From the NCBI RefSeq assembly GCF_000444995.1, contig NC_022041.1, forward strand, positions 2,082,001 through 2,146,000: 64,000 bases of DNA. The letters are read 5' to 3'. Positions 56,069 to 62,666 of this stretch are shown piece after piece. The number at the start of each line of letters is the position of its first letter. The first letter of the stretch is position 1. The notes beneath the pieces are model-generated. The model was given only the letters and a program-made list of their open reading frames with translations, made no database searches and was not told the DNA's origin. This DNA comes from Paracoccus aminophilus JCM 7686 (lineage in GTDB: Bacteria > Pseudomonadota > Alphaproteobacteria > Rhodobacterales > Rhodobacteraceae). Position numbers and translations under genes: made by a program.

Positions 56069-56721
56069 ATGGAATCCGATCCCTGCCCGCCCGCTGACGC
56101 GGCGGAAACCCCACCCCCCGCCGCGCCCCGGGGCGCCCGGCCACGCGCAGCGCCGCCGAGACGCGCCAGCTGCTGCTCAATGCGGCGGCGGCCGAATTCT
56201 TTACCGTGGGGGTCGGTCAGGCCAGCATGGCGCGCATCGCGCAACGTGCTGGAATCTCAACGAAAACCCTCTACAAGGTCGCGGCAGGCAAGGACGATCT
56301 GTTTCAGACCGTGGTCGAGCAGCGCATCTCTCAAGTGGTCGCCGGCTTCTCGCGCCGGGCGGCGGGCGATCTGCACGATCAGGTTGCAGGGCTCGCGATT
56401 GACTATGCGCGCTTTGTCCTGAGCCCCGAGGCGATTGCGACCATGCGCATCCTGCTGGAAGAGCAGGCGCGCTTTCCCGCGCTCGGAGCCCGATTCGTCG
56501 AAAGCACCGCGCAGGTCGCCGAGGCTTTCGACGGCGCGCTCACGGAGGTTCTGCCCCCCGAGGCGGTGCCCGGGGGGGATCTTGGCTTCTTCGCGCGCCT
56601 TTTTCGCCTGACCATCCTTGGCGAGCAGCGCGAGCAATTGGTCAAGCGCAGCCCCCCGATGGGCGAGACGGCGATCGCCGCTTTCGCGAGCCGGGTCGTC
56701 GCGGTGCTGCTGCCGCGCTAA
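56069..56721 (+). pseudogene. Frameshifted TetR-family regulator of the exporter operon
   Basis: The TetR reading frame (TRQLLLNAAAAEFF, VGVGQASMARIAQRAGISTKTLYKVAAGKDDLFQTVVEQRI, then a helical ligand domain to ASRVVAVLLPR) has no usable start. It is closed by a TGA at 56095 and has no ATG before the helix-turn-helix. An ATG at 56069 in another frame encodes MESDPCPPADAAETPPPAAPR, and joining the frames at the GGGG run (56130-56133) would give PRGRPATRSAAETRQ, a typical TetR N terminus. One extra G restores a protein of about 218 residues. Either a one-base deletion, a sequencing error, or slippage. The internal GTG at 56206 would give a product without a complete DNA-binding domain. Confidence 0.75.
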
Positions 56722-56736
56722 ATTGTCAGGCTTCGC

Positions 56737-57960
56737 TCAGGCCGCGCTTTGCGCGCCCCAGACCGGGAAGGGATCCGCAAGGGCGGCCCAGCCATCGGGA
56801 TCGAAGGCGCTCGCCGAGACCAGCGCCCGGTCGAGCGCCTGCGTGATCGCCGCCTGATCCATCCCTGCCCCGATAAAGACCAGCTCTTGCCGCCGGTCGC
56901 CCCACGGCTCCTGCCAAAGCGCCGTCACCGCATCGAGGCTTTCGGTCACGGTCGGCCAATATTGCTTGGGCACGCCCGCCCACCACCGCCCGAGCGGGCT
57001 CACGGTCGAGATCGCCCCGGCAAGGCTGAATTCCGCGACCCAATCGGGCCGGGTCGCGATCCAGAAATGGCCCTTGGCGCGGATCACGCCCGCGAGCTCG
57101 CCATTGAGCACCGCATGGATGCGCGCGGGATCAAACGGGCGGCGCGCGCGATAGACAAAGGAGCTCACGCCATATTCCTCGGTCTCGGGGGTGTGATGGG
57201 CGAAGCCGTAAAGCTCTTTGGCCCACATCGGATGCTCATGCGCGCGCTCGAAATCGAACAGGCCGGTGCTGAAGATCCGCGCGGCCTCGACCTTGGAATA
57301 ATCGGTCTCGATCACCTGCGCATCGGGATTGAGGGCACGCAGGATCTTGCGCGCCTGCGCCACGCGCGCGGGTCCGGCCGCGCCGATCTTGTTCAGCACG
57401 ATCACATCGGCGAATTCGATCTGATCGGTCAGCAGATCGACCAAGGTGCGCTCATCCGCCTCGCCCAGACTTTCACCGCGATCGGCAAGGAAATCATGGC
57501 TCGAGAAATCCCGCGTCAGGTTCAGCGCATCGACTACGGTCACCATCGTGTCGAGCCGCGCGACATCCGAGAGGCTCTCGCCCGCCTCGTCGCGAAAATC
57601 GAAGGTCGCCGCAACCGGCAGAGGCTCGGCAATGCCGGTGCTCTCGATCAACAGGTAATCGAAGCGCCCCTCTGCCGCCAAGCGGCGCACCTCTTGCAGC
57701 AGATCGTCGCGCAGGGTGCAGCAGATGCAGCCATTGGTCATTTCCACGAGCTTTTCCTCAGAGCGCGACAGCTCGGTCCCGGCATGGATGAGATCGGCGT
57801 CGATATTGACCTCTGACATATCGTTGACGATCACCGCGACCCGGCGGCCTTCGCGATTGTTCAGGACATGATTGAGCAGCGTCGTCTTTCCAGCACCCAG
57901 AAAGCCCGACAGCACCGTCACCGGCAGGCGGGGATCAGGTTGTGCGGATGCGTGAGTCAT
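56737..57960 (-). CDS. COG0523 (CobW/ZigA-type) GTPase, probable zinc chaperone
   Basis: A 407-residue G3E-family metal chaperone GTPase. Walker [13 protein letters not shown] (residues 19-30), the metal-binding CICC in [16 protein letters not shown] (about 77), the Walker B-like [14 protein letters not shown] and the NKIG guanine motif (usually NKxD) are visible. A C-terminal CobW_C domain contains FHWRG-like [10 protein letters not shown]. Members under Zur control (YciC/ZagA/ZigA) deliver zinc to key proteins during starvation. A Zur-like palindrome ends eleven bases before this start, supporting that subgroup over cobalamin or nitrile hydratase chaperones. Confidence 0.9.
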   Translation of the reverse strand: MTHASAQPDPRLPVTVLSGFLGAGKTTLLNHVLNNREGRRVAVIVNDMSEVNIDADLIHAGTELSRSEEKLVEMTNGCICCTLRDDLLQEVRRLAAEGRFDYLLIESTGIAEPLPVAATFDFRDEAGESLSDVARLDTMVTVVDALNLTRDFSSHDFLADRGESLGEADERTLVDLLTDQIEFADVIVLNKIGAAGPARVAQARKILRALNPDAQVIETDYSKVEAARIFSTGLFDFERAHEHPMWAKELYGFAHHTPETEEYGVSSFVYRARRPFDPARIHAVLNGELAGVIRAKGHFWIATRPDWVAEFSLAGAISTVSPLGRWWAGVPKQYWPTVTESLDAVTALWQEPWGDRRQELVFIGAGMDQAAITQALDRALVSASAFDPDGWAALADPFPVWGAQSAA

Positions 57961-57970
57961 GATGTTTTAC

Positions 57971-57995
57971 CGTTATGTTATAATATAACGTTATC
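57971..57995. promoter_or_regulatory. Zur-like box upstream of COG0523 gene
   Basis: CGTTAT (57971-57976) and ATAACG (57985-57990) flank a central TTATAA, forming a 20-bp near-perfect palindrome with one mismatched pair. A second overlapping palindrome, ATAACGTTAT, lies at 57985-57994. This resembles the AT-rich GTTATNNTATAAC-type Zur boxes of alphaproteobacteria. It lies 11-30 bp before the COG0523 start, where bound Zur would block transcription. Confidence 0.7.
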
Positions 57996-58125
57996 CTAAA
58001 AGAAGCCGGAGCGGAAAGGCAAGAGGCTTTGCGCGAGGACCCGACCGAGCCCGCCAAGCGCGCGGCGTCACGGCTTGCATCTTACGGAAATCTCGGCTGT
58101 TCTTCGGATCAGGATTCCAAAGAAA

Positions 58126-58524
58126 ATGAGTCAACCAATCATGAACGGCACATTGAACCGACTTCAGCCCTATGCGATCGCGCTGTTGCGCGTCGTCGCC
58201 GGCCTGCTTTACCTCGAACACGGCACCCAGAAGCTCTTCAACTTCCCCATCGAGGGCCCGGGCAATCTGGCCGCGCTGACCCTGGCTTCGGGTCTCCTTG
58301 AACTGATCGGCGGCGCGCTGATCGTGCTCGGCTTCTTTACGCGCCCGGTCGCCTTCCTGCTGTCGGGACATATGGCTTTTGCCTATTTCATGGCCCATGC
58401 CCCGCGCAGCTTCTTCCCGGTGGCGAATGGCGGAGACGCGGCGATCCTCTTCAGCTTCGTCTTCCTGGCTCTGGTCACAACCGGACCCGGTGCCTTCTCG
58501 CTGGACGGCCGCCAAGGGCGCTGA
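58126..58524 (+). CDS. DoxX family membrane protein
   Basis: A 132-residue protein with four hydrophobic helices. The pattern YAIALLRVVAGLLYLEHGTQKLFNFP, LASGLLELIGGALIVLGFFTRPVAFLLSGHMAFAYFMAHAPRSFFPVANGGDAAILFSFVFL is the DoxX/YphA family. The family is linked to redox and thiol stress in some bacteria, but the function is not established here. Start at 58126 or 58141, with no strong ribosome site. It diverges from the COG0523 gene, and the Zur-like box is 131 bp upstream. Confidence 0.85.
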   Translation: MSQPIMNGTLNRLQPYAIALLRVVAGLLYLEHGTQKLFNFPIEGPGNLAALTLASGLLELIGGALIVLGFFTRPVAFLLSGHMAFAYFMAHAPRSFFPVANGGDAAILFSFVFLALVTTGPGAFSLDGRQGR

Positions 58525-58569
58525 AGCGCCCGCCGCGCCTCTCTCGCGCGGTCCGGGCCCGACATGACA

Positions 58570-58603
58570 AAAGCGCCCGCGACAATCTCGTCGCGGGCGC
58601 TTT
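58570..58603. terminator. Bidirectional terminator between doxX and HPP gene
   Basis: AAAGCGCCCGCGAC pairs perfectly with GTCGCGGGCGCTTT around a 6-nt loop. It is A-flanked on one side and T-flanked on the other, between converging genes. Confidence 0.88.
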
Positions 58604-58627
58604 GGCTTTCACGATGCTGCGGGCGCG

Positions 58628-59137
58628 TCAGCTGCCGGTCAGCTTGCTGACAGCCAGCCGGTAAAGTGTCGCCATCGCAAAGAGCAGCACCGCCCCGGCC
58701 AGGATCGGCGTCAGCAGGAATTGCCAGCTCGCCCCGGTCAGAATGACGATGATCGGATTGCCGCCCGCTGGCGGATGGACCGTATCGGTCAGCACCATCG
58801 CCGCAATCGCGAGCCCGACCCCAAGGCCGCAGCTCAGCGGGCTATTGCCCAGTAGCGTCAGGACGATCAGCCCCATCGTCGCAGAAATCACATGGCCGCC
58901 GATGACATTGCGCGCGCGGGCCAAAGGGCTTTTCGGCAGAGCGAAAAGCAGGACCGAGCTTGCGCCGAAAGGGGCAATCAGCAGCAGCTGGGTCACGTTG
59001 AGATCAAGTTCAGCGATCGCCCAGATCGCCAGCATCCCGCCGAAACCGGCGGTGAGGGCCGGTTGCAAGGCGCGGATCACGCGCAAACGCCACGAGGCCG
59101 TGAGCGGTGCAGAAGTGTCAGAGGGTGCAGAGGTCAA
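58628..59137 (-). CDS. HPP family membrane protein
   Basis: A 169-residue protein with four to five membrane helices and the family signature TDTVHPPAGGNPIIV near residue 120. GGMLAIWAIAELDLNVTQLLLIAPFGASSVLLFALPKSPLARARNVIGGHVISATMG is also characteristic. Some HPP proteins move nitrite in chloroplasts and cyanobacteria; the bacterial role is otherwise open. The frame starts with TTG at 59137 behind GGAGAAG; the first later ATG would fall inside the conserved region. Confidence 0.85.
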   Translation of the reverse strand: MTSAPSDTSAPLTASWRLRVIRALQPALTAGFGGMLAIWAIAELDLNVTQLLLIAPFGASSVLLFALPKSPLARARNVIGGHVISATMGLIVLTLLGNSPLSCGLGVGLAIAAMVLTDTVHPPAGGNPIIVILTGASWQFLLTPILAGAVLLFAMATLYRLAVSKLTGS

Positions 59138-59196
59138 AATGCTTCTCCACGCAGGAAACCCCGCGCCCAGGGAAAAAGGCGCGGGCTCCGGCCTTG

Positions 59197-60399
59197 TCAG
59201 GCGCGTTCGTATTTCTCGGCTTCTTCCGAACCGCCGGTGGCATTGCCCTTGGAATAGGAATGCGCACCCACGCCCGCGAGGCTGCCGCCCTGCACGATCA
59301 GATATTCATCGCGGATCGGACGGTTCTCGAAATGGCACTCGAGGATCTCGCGCGTGCCCGCCGCATAGCGCGTCTGCGCCGAGAGCGAGGTGCCCGAGAT
59401 ATGCGGGGTCATGCCGTTATGCGGCATCGTCCGCCACGGATGGTCGTTCGGCGCAGGCTGCGGGAACCACACATCGCCCGCGTAACCAGCCAGACGGCCC
59501 GATTCCAGCGCACGCACGATCGCATCGCGGTCGCAGAGCTTGCCGCGCGCGGTGTTGACCAGATAGGCGCCGCGCTTGAACAGCTTCAGCGTCTCGTCAT
59601 TGATCATATGCTCGGTTTCGGGATGCAGCGGGCAGTTCAGCGTGACCACGTCACAAACGCCATACATCTCTTCGCGCGTCGCATGCCAGGTCAGGTTCAG
59701 CTCTTTTTCAACAGCTTCCGGCAGGCGGTGACGGTCGTTGTAATGCAGATGCATGCCAAACGGCGCCAAGAGACGCAGCACGCGCAGACCGATGCGGCCA
59801 GCGGCGACGGTGCCGACATGCATGCCCTCGACGTCATAGGAACGTGCGACGCAATCGGCGATGTTCCAGCCGCCATTGCGAGCCCAGTCATGCGAGGGGA
59901 TGTAGTTGCGCACGAGGCCCAGCACCATCATCACGACATGTTCGGCAACCGAGTTCGAGTTGCAATAGGTCACCTCGGCCACGGTCACGCCGTGATCGAT
60001 CGCCGCTTGCAGATCGACATGGTCCGAGCCGATGCCCGCAGTCAGCGCCAGCTTCAGCTTGGGCGCCTTCGCAATGCGCTCGGCGGTCAGATAGGCCGGC
60101 CAGAACGGCTGCGAGATGATGACCTCGGCGTCATGCAGGTGCTTTTCCAGATCCGAATTCGGGCCGTCTTTCGACGAGGTCACCACGAATTCATGGCCGA
60201 GCGATTCCACATATTTGCGCAGACCCAGCTCGCCCGAGACCGAGCCCAGAAGGGTCCCCGGCTGGAAGTCGATCGCCTTCGGCGTCGGCAGCGACTGGCC
60301 ATCGGGATATTGATCGATCTTCGGAAGATCGTCCCGTGCATAGGACGTCGGATAGCCGTCAACCGGATCATCATAGAGAACGCAGACCACCTTGGCCAT
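59197..60399 (-). CDS. fdh: NAD-dependent formate dehydrogenase
   Basis: A 400-residue metal-free formate dehydrogenase that oxidises formate to CO2 with NAD. It follows the Paracoccus/Pseudomonas 101 enzyme closely: AKVVCVLYDDPVDGYPTSYARDDLPKID at the start, SQPFWPAYLTAERIA, substrate Asn in VTYCNSNSVAEHVV, the NAD-binding VGTVAAGRIGLRVLRLL, NTARGKLCDRDAIV (Arg) and the catalytic-histidine motif TPHISGTSLSAQ, ending GGSEEAEKYERA. It needs no molybdenum. AAAGGA six bases upstream of the ATG sets the start. A strongly structured leader precedes it. It likely serves C1 oxidation from methylated amines or betaine. Confidence 0.96.
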   Translation of the reverse strand: MAKVVCVLYDDPVDGYPTSYARDDLPKIDQYPDGQSLPTPKAIDFQPGTLLGSVSGELGLRKYVESLGHEFVVTSSKDGPNSDLEKHLHDAEVIISQPFWPAYLTAERIAKAPKLKLALTAGIGSDHVDLQAAIDHGVTVAEVTYCNSNSVAEHVVMMVLGLVRNYIPSHDWARNGGWNIADCVARSYDVEGMHVGTVAAGRIGLRVLRLLAPFGMHLHYNDRHRLPEAVEKELNLTWHATREEMYGVCDVVTLNCPLHPETEHMINDETLKLFKRGAYLVNTARGKLCDRDAIVRALESGRLAGYAGDVWFPQPAPNDHPWRTMPHNGMTPHISGTSLSAQTRYAAGTREILECHFENRPIRDEYLIVQGGSLAGVGAHSYSKGNATGGSEEAEKYERA

Positions 60400-60432
60400 G
60401 TCGGTTCCTTTCAGTTGTGAGGCGTCAGCCGT

Positions 60433-60512
60433 TCCCGACCGGCAACCGCAACGCGGCATGCCGGGACCATCTCCGCTCCTCCTCGAGCGGGCTTCCCGGC
60501 GGGGGCGCCGGG
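60433..60512 (-). promoter_or_regulatory. Three-hairpin leader of formate dehydrogenase
   Basis: Read on the minus strand, three consecutive stem-loops start 34 bases before the ATG. H1 (60495-60512) pairs CCCGGCG with CGCCGGG around a CCCC loop. H2 (60473-60490) pairs CCGCTC with GAGCGG. H3 (60433-60466) pairs UCCC-GGC with GCC-GGUC-GGGA and holds an inner GCCGC/GCGGU hairpin. I could match it to no known riboswitch. Regulation of fdh, an mRNA-stability structure, or a palindromic repeat are all possible. Confidence 0.5.
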
Positions 60513-60557
60513 CGATGTCGGGGTTTCCTCTCTGATCGCCTCGGATGAAGCTCTGTG

Positions 60558-60577
60558 CCTGTTAAGACAGGTTAAGA
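60558..60577. promoter_or_regulatory. Repeat in fdh/bestrophin divergent region
   Basis: CCTGT-TAAG-ACAGG is a perfect inverted repeat (60558-60571) that overlaps a direct repeat of GTTAAGA (60561 and 60571, ten bases apart). The site lies in the otherwise gene-free 359-base stretch 60400-60758, about 45 bases above the structured fdh leader. It may be an operator, for example for the LysR protein nearby. From 60580 to 60758 I see only the bestrophin promoter area and nothing else. Confidence 0.35.
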
Positions 60578-60758
60578 GTGCACGTCTTGCCGGTGCCGAT
60601 CCAATGGGATCTTTTCAAGAATCCATAGGCGTTTCCAATCAAGCCGCGCAGATCCGGGCTCGCGCTGACAATCGGCTCGGAGTATGTGCGGGAAAACCAA
60701 CCGCGCCACCGCGAGCCGAGGGCTCGGAGCGCCAGCGCATGCAAGAGATGAGACTGCC

Positions 60759-61631
60759 ATGATCGTCCGGGAACGCCCCTCTGCCTGGAAGCTTTTCTTC
60801 GTGCGGCGCGGCTCGATGATGCCGCGGATCTGGTCGCAACTGGTCGGGGTCGGCGTGGTCTCGCTGCTGATCGTCGCCGCGCATCGTCTGGCGCCCGGGC
60901 TGGTGCCGGGGATGAACCCCGCGCCTTTCGCCCTCATCGGCATTGCGCTCTCGATCTTTCTGAGCTTTCGCAACAGCTCTTGCTATGACCGCTGGTGGGA
61001 GGGCCGCAAGCTTTGGGGCGAGATCACGCAAGGCGCGCGCGATCTGGCGCGCCAATCGGTGATGTTGCCGCCCGCGCCACGCAAGCGCCTGCTCGACGGC
61101 GCGATTCTCTTTGCCCGCGCGACCGAGCACCATTTGCGCGGGACGCGCCCCACCAAGACGCCCGACGCAGCACCCGCAGAGACACCGGACGCCATTCTCG
61201 CCCGGCTGGCCGCACTGGTCGCAGAGGCGCTGCGCGGCAAAGAGATCGAGCCGATCGAGGCCCTGGCCCTCAACGACAGCCTGACCCGCCTCAGCCATGC
61301 GTTGACCGGCTGCGAGCGGCTGTCGAACACGCCCCTGCCCTTCGCCTATACGCTGCTCTTGCACCGCACGGCCTATCTCTTCTGCTTTCTTCTGCCCTTC
61401 GGTTTTGCCGACAGCCTTGGCTGGGCCGCGCCGCTGGCGACGATGCTGGTCGCCTATACCTTTCTGGGTCTCGACGCCTTGAGCGAAGAGCTGGAAGAGC
61501 CCTTCGGCCTTGCCCCGAACGACCTGCCGCTTACGAGCTATGCGACAATGATCGAGATCCACCTGCGGCAGGCACTGGGCGAAGACGATGTGCCGCCCGC
61601 CCCCGTGGCGCAGGATTATCTGCTTCACTAA
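60759..61631 (+). CDS. Bestrophin-family channel protein
   Basis: A 290-residue YneE/bestrophin (PF01062) membrane protein. Typical features are IVRERPSAWKLFFVRRGSMMPRIWSQL at the N terminus, LIGIALSIFLSFRNSSCYDRWWEGRKLWGEI (second helix and conserved Arg/Asn/Trp), a middle cytosolic helical part, and FGFADSLGWAAPLATMLVAYTFLGLDALSEELEEPFG. The acidic EELEEPFG motif matches the bestrophin gating region. Prokaryotic homologues conduct cations rather than chloride. Its final 101 bases overlap the converging LysR gene. Confidence 0.88.
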   Translation: MIVRERPSAWKLFFVRRGSMMPRIWSQLVGVGVVSLLIVAAHRLAPGLVPGMNPAPFALIGIALSIFLSFRNSSCYDRWWEGRKLWGEITQGARDLARQSVMLPPAPRKRLLDGAILFARATEHHLRGTRPTKTPDAAPAETPDAILARLAALVAEALRGKEIEPIEALALNDSLTRLSHALTGCERLSNTPLPFAYTLLLHRTAYLFCFLLPFGFADSLGWAAPLATMLVAYTFLGLDALSEELEEPFGLAPNDLPLTSYATMIEIHLRQALGEDDVPPAPVAQDYLLH

Positions 61632-62556
61632 GGTCCTCTTCCCCCAGCCCGAAGGTCAGCTCGAATTCGCGCGCGGTTTCCTTGCGGCGCGCCCAATCCT
61701 GCAGCGCCTGCGCCATGGGCGATTGCGGCGTGCGCTCGGGCAGCACCAGCCCCAGCGTCTGGCTGTGGGCCGGACCTTCCATCCGGCGCAGCACGATCTC
61801 GCGGTCGCCGAAGAGATAGCCGAATGTATGGGGAATGATCGCGCCCCAGCGCCCGGCGCGCAGATGCGAGGCAATGCCGAGGAAGGTGTTGCTAACGATG
61901 CGCGGCGTCAGCACGACGCCCGCCCGCGCAGCGATCTCGTCAAGGATGCGGCGGTTTTGCATCTCATCGGACAGCAGGCAGAGCGGCGCGGCATTGGCCT
62001 CGGCCCAACCCACGGTATCCGAGGCCGCCAGCGGATGATCGGGGCGGCAGGCAAAGACATAGCGCTCGTGGTAAAGCGGAAAGCCCCGGACATGGGCCAG
62101 CGGCTCATTGTCGAGATAGGTCATGCCGCCGTCGATCGAGAAGGTCTCGAGCGCCTTTTCAATCGCGCGCGAGGTCATCGAGCGCACCTCGATCCGCGCC
62201 TCGGGATGGAGCGTCGAGAAGCGTTCCGAGAGCAGCGAGATCACCGGCATCGCCGCAGGGATCACGCCAAGGCGCAGCGTGCCGGTCAGCCCGCCCGCCC
62301 GCGTGCCGTTCAGATCGCCGCGTAGATTGTCGTAATCGGCGAGGATCTGGCGGCCCCAGAGCAGCACCTTTTCGCCCTCGGGCGTCAGCGACAGGAAGCG
62401 GTGACCGCGCACGATCAGCACCAGATCCAGATCGCTTTCGAGCTTGCGGATCGCCTGCGACAGCGTCGGCTGCGTCACATTGCAGCGTTCGGCCGCCCGA
62501 CCGAAATGCTGCTCTTCGGCAAGTCTGACGAAAAATCTCAGATGTCGGATCAGCAT
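61531..62556 (-). CDS. LysR-family regulator
   Basis: A 341-residue LysR-type regulator. The N-terminal winged helix-turn-helix is LIRHLRFFVRLAEEQHFGRAAERCNVTQPTLSQAIRKLESDL. The co-inducer domain runs from about residue 90 (GTLRLGVIPAAMPVISLLSERF). It exceeds the usual 300-310 residues: the last 33 residues (from about LGEEDLSEADNPAPRG) are low-complexity and are read antisense to the bestrophin 3' end. The ATG at 62556 gives the family start. Being close to fdh, a formate-linked role like FdsR is possible but unproven. Confidence 0.88.
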   Translation of the reverse strand: MLIRHLRFFVRLAEEQHFGRAAERCNVTQPTLSQAIRKLESDLDLVLIVRGHRFLSLTPEGEKVLLWGRQILADYDNLRGDLNGTRAGGLTGTLRLGVIPAAMPVISLLSERFSTLHPEARIEVRSMTSRAIEKALETFSIDGGMTYLDNEPLAHVRGFPLYHERYVFACRPDHPLAASDTVGWAEANAAPLCLLSDEMQNRRILDEIAARAGVVLTPRIVSNTFLGIASHLRAGRWGAIIPHTFGYLFGDREIVLRRMEGPAHSQTLGLVLPERTPQSPMAQALQDWARRKETAREFELTFGLGEEDLSEADNPAPRGRAAHRLRPVPAAGGSRSLSHSS

Positions 62557-62641
62557 GGCACCGTCTTTCGCAAATTTCACGCAGGTTTCACGATTCGATA
62601 TGAATCGTCAAACATATTGCTGGCGAAAAGCGGGCATGATG

Positions 62642-62661
62642 GGCGGCCCCGAAGGGCCGCC
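62642..62661 (-). terminator. Hairpin after ppx/gppA gene
   Basis: GGCGGCCC/GGGCCGCC perfect eight-pair stem with a CGAA loop (TTCG on the minus strand, an extra-stable tetraloop), five bases after the stop codon. No T run follows, so termination may be inefficient or Rho-assisted. Confidence 0.6.
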
Positions 62662-62666
62662 TTGGG

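Noticed and set aside
60562..60575. Second CtrA box in the fdh/bestrophin region
   Set aside because: The two TTAA are separated by six bases instead of seven, so it fits a direct repeat but not the CtrA consensus.
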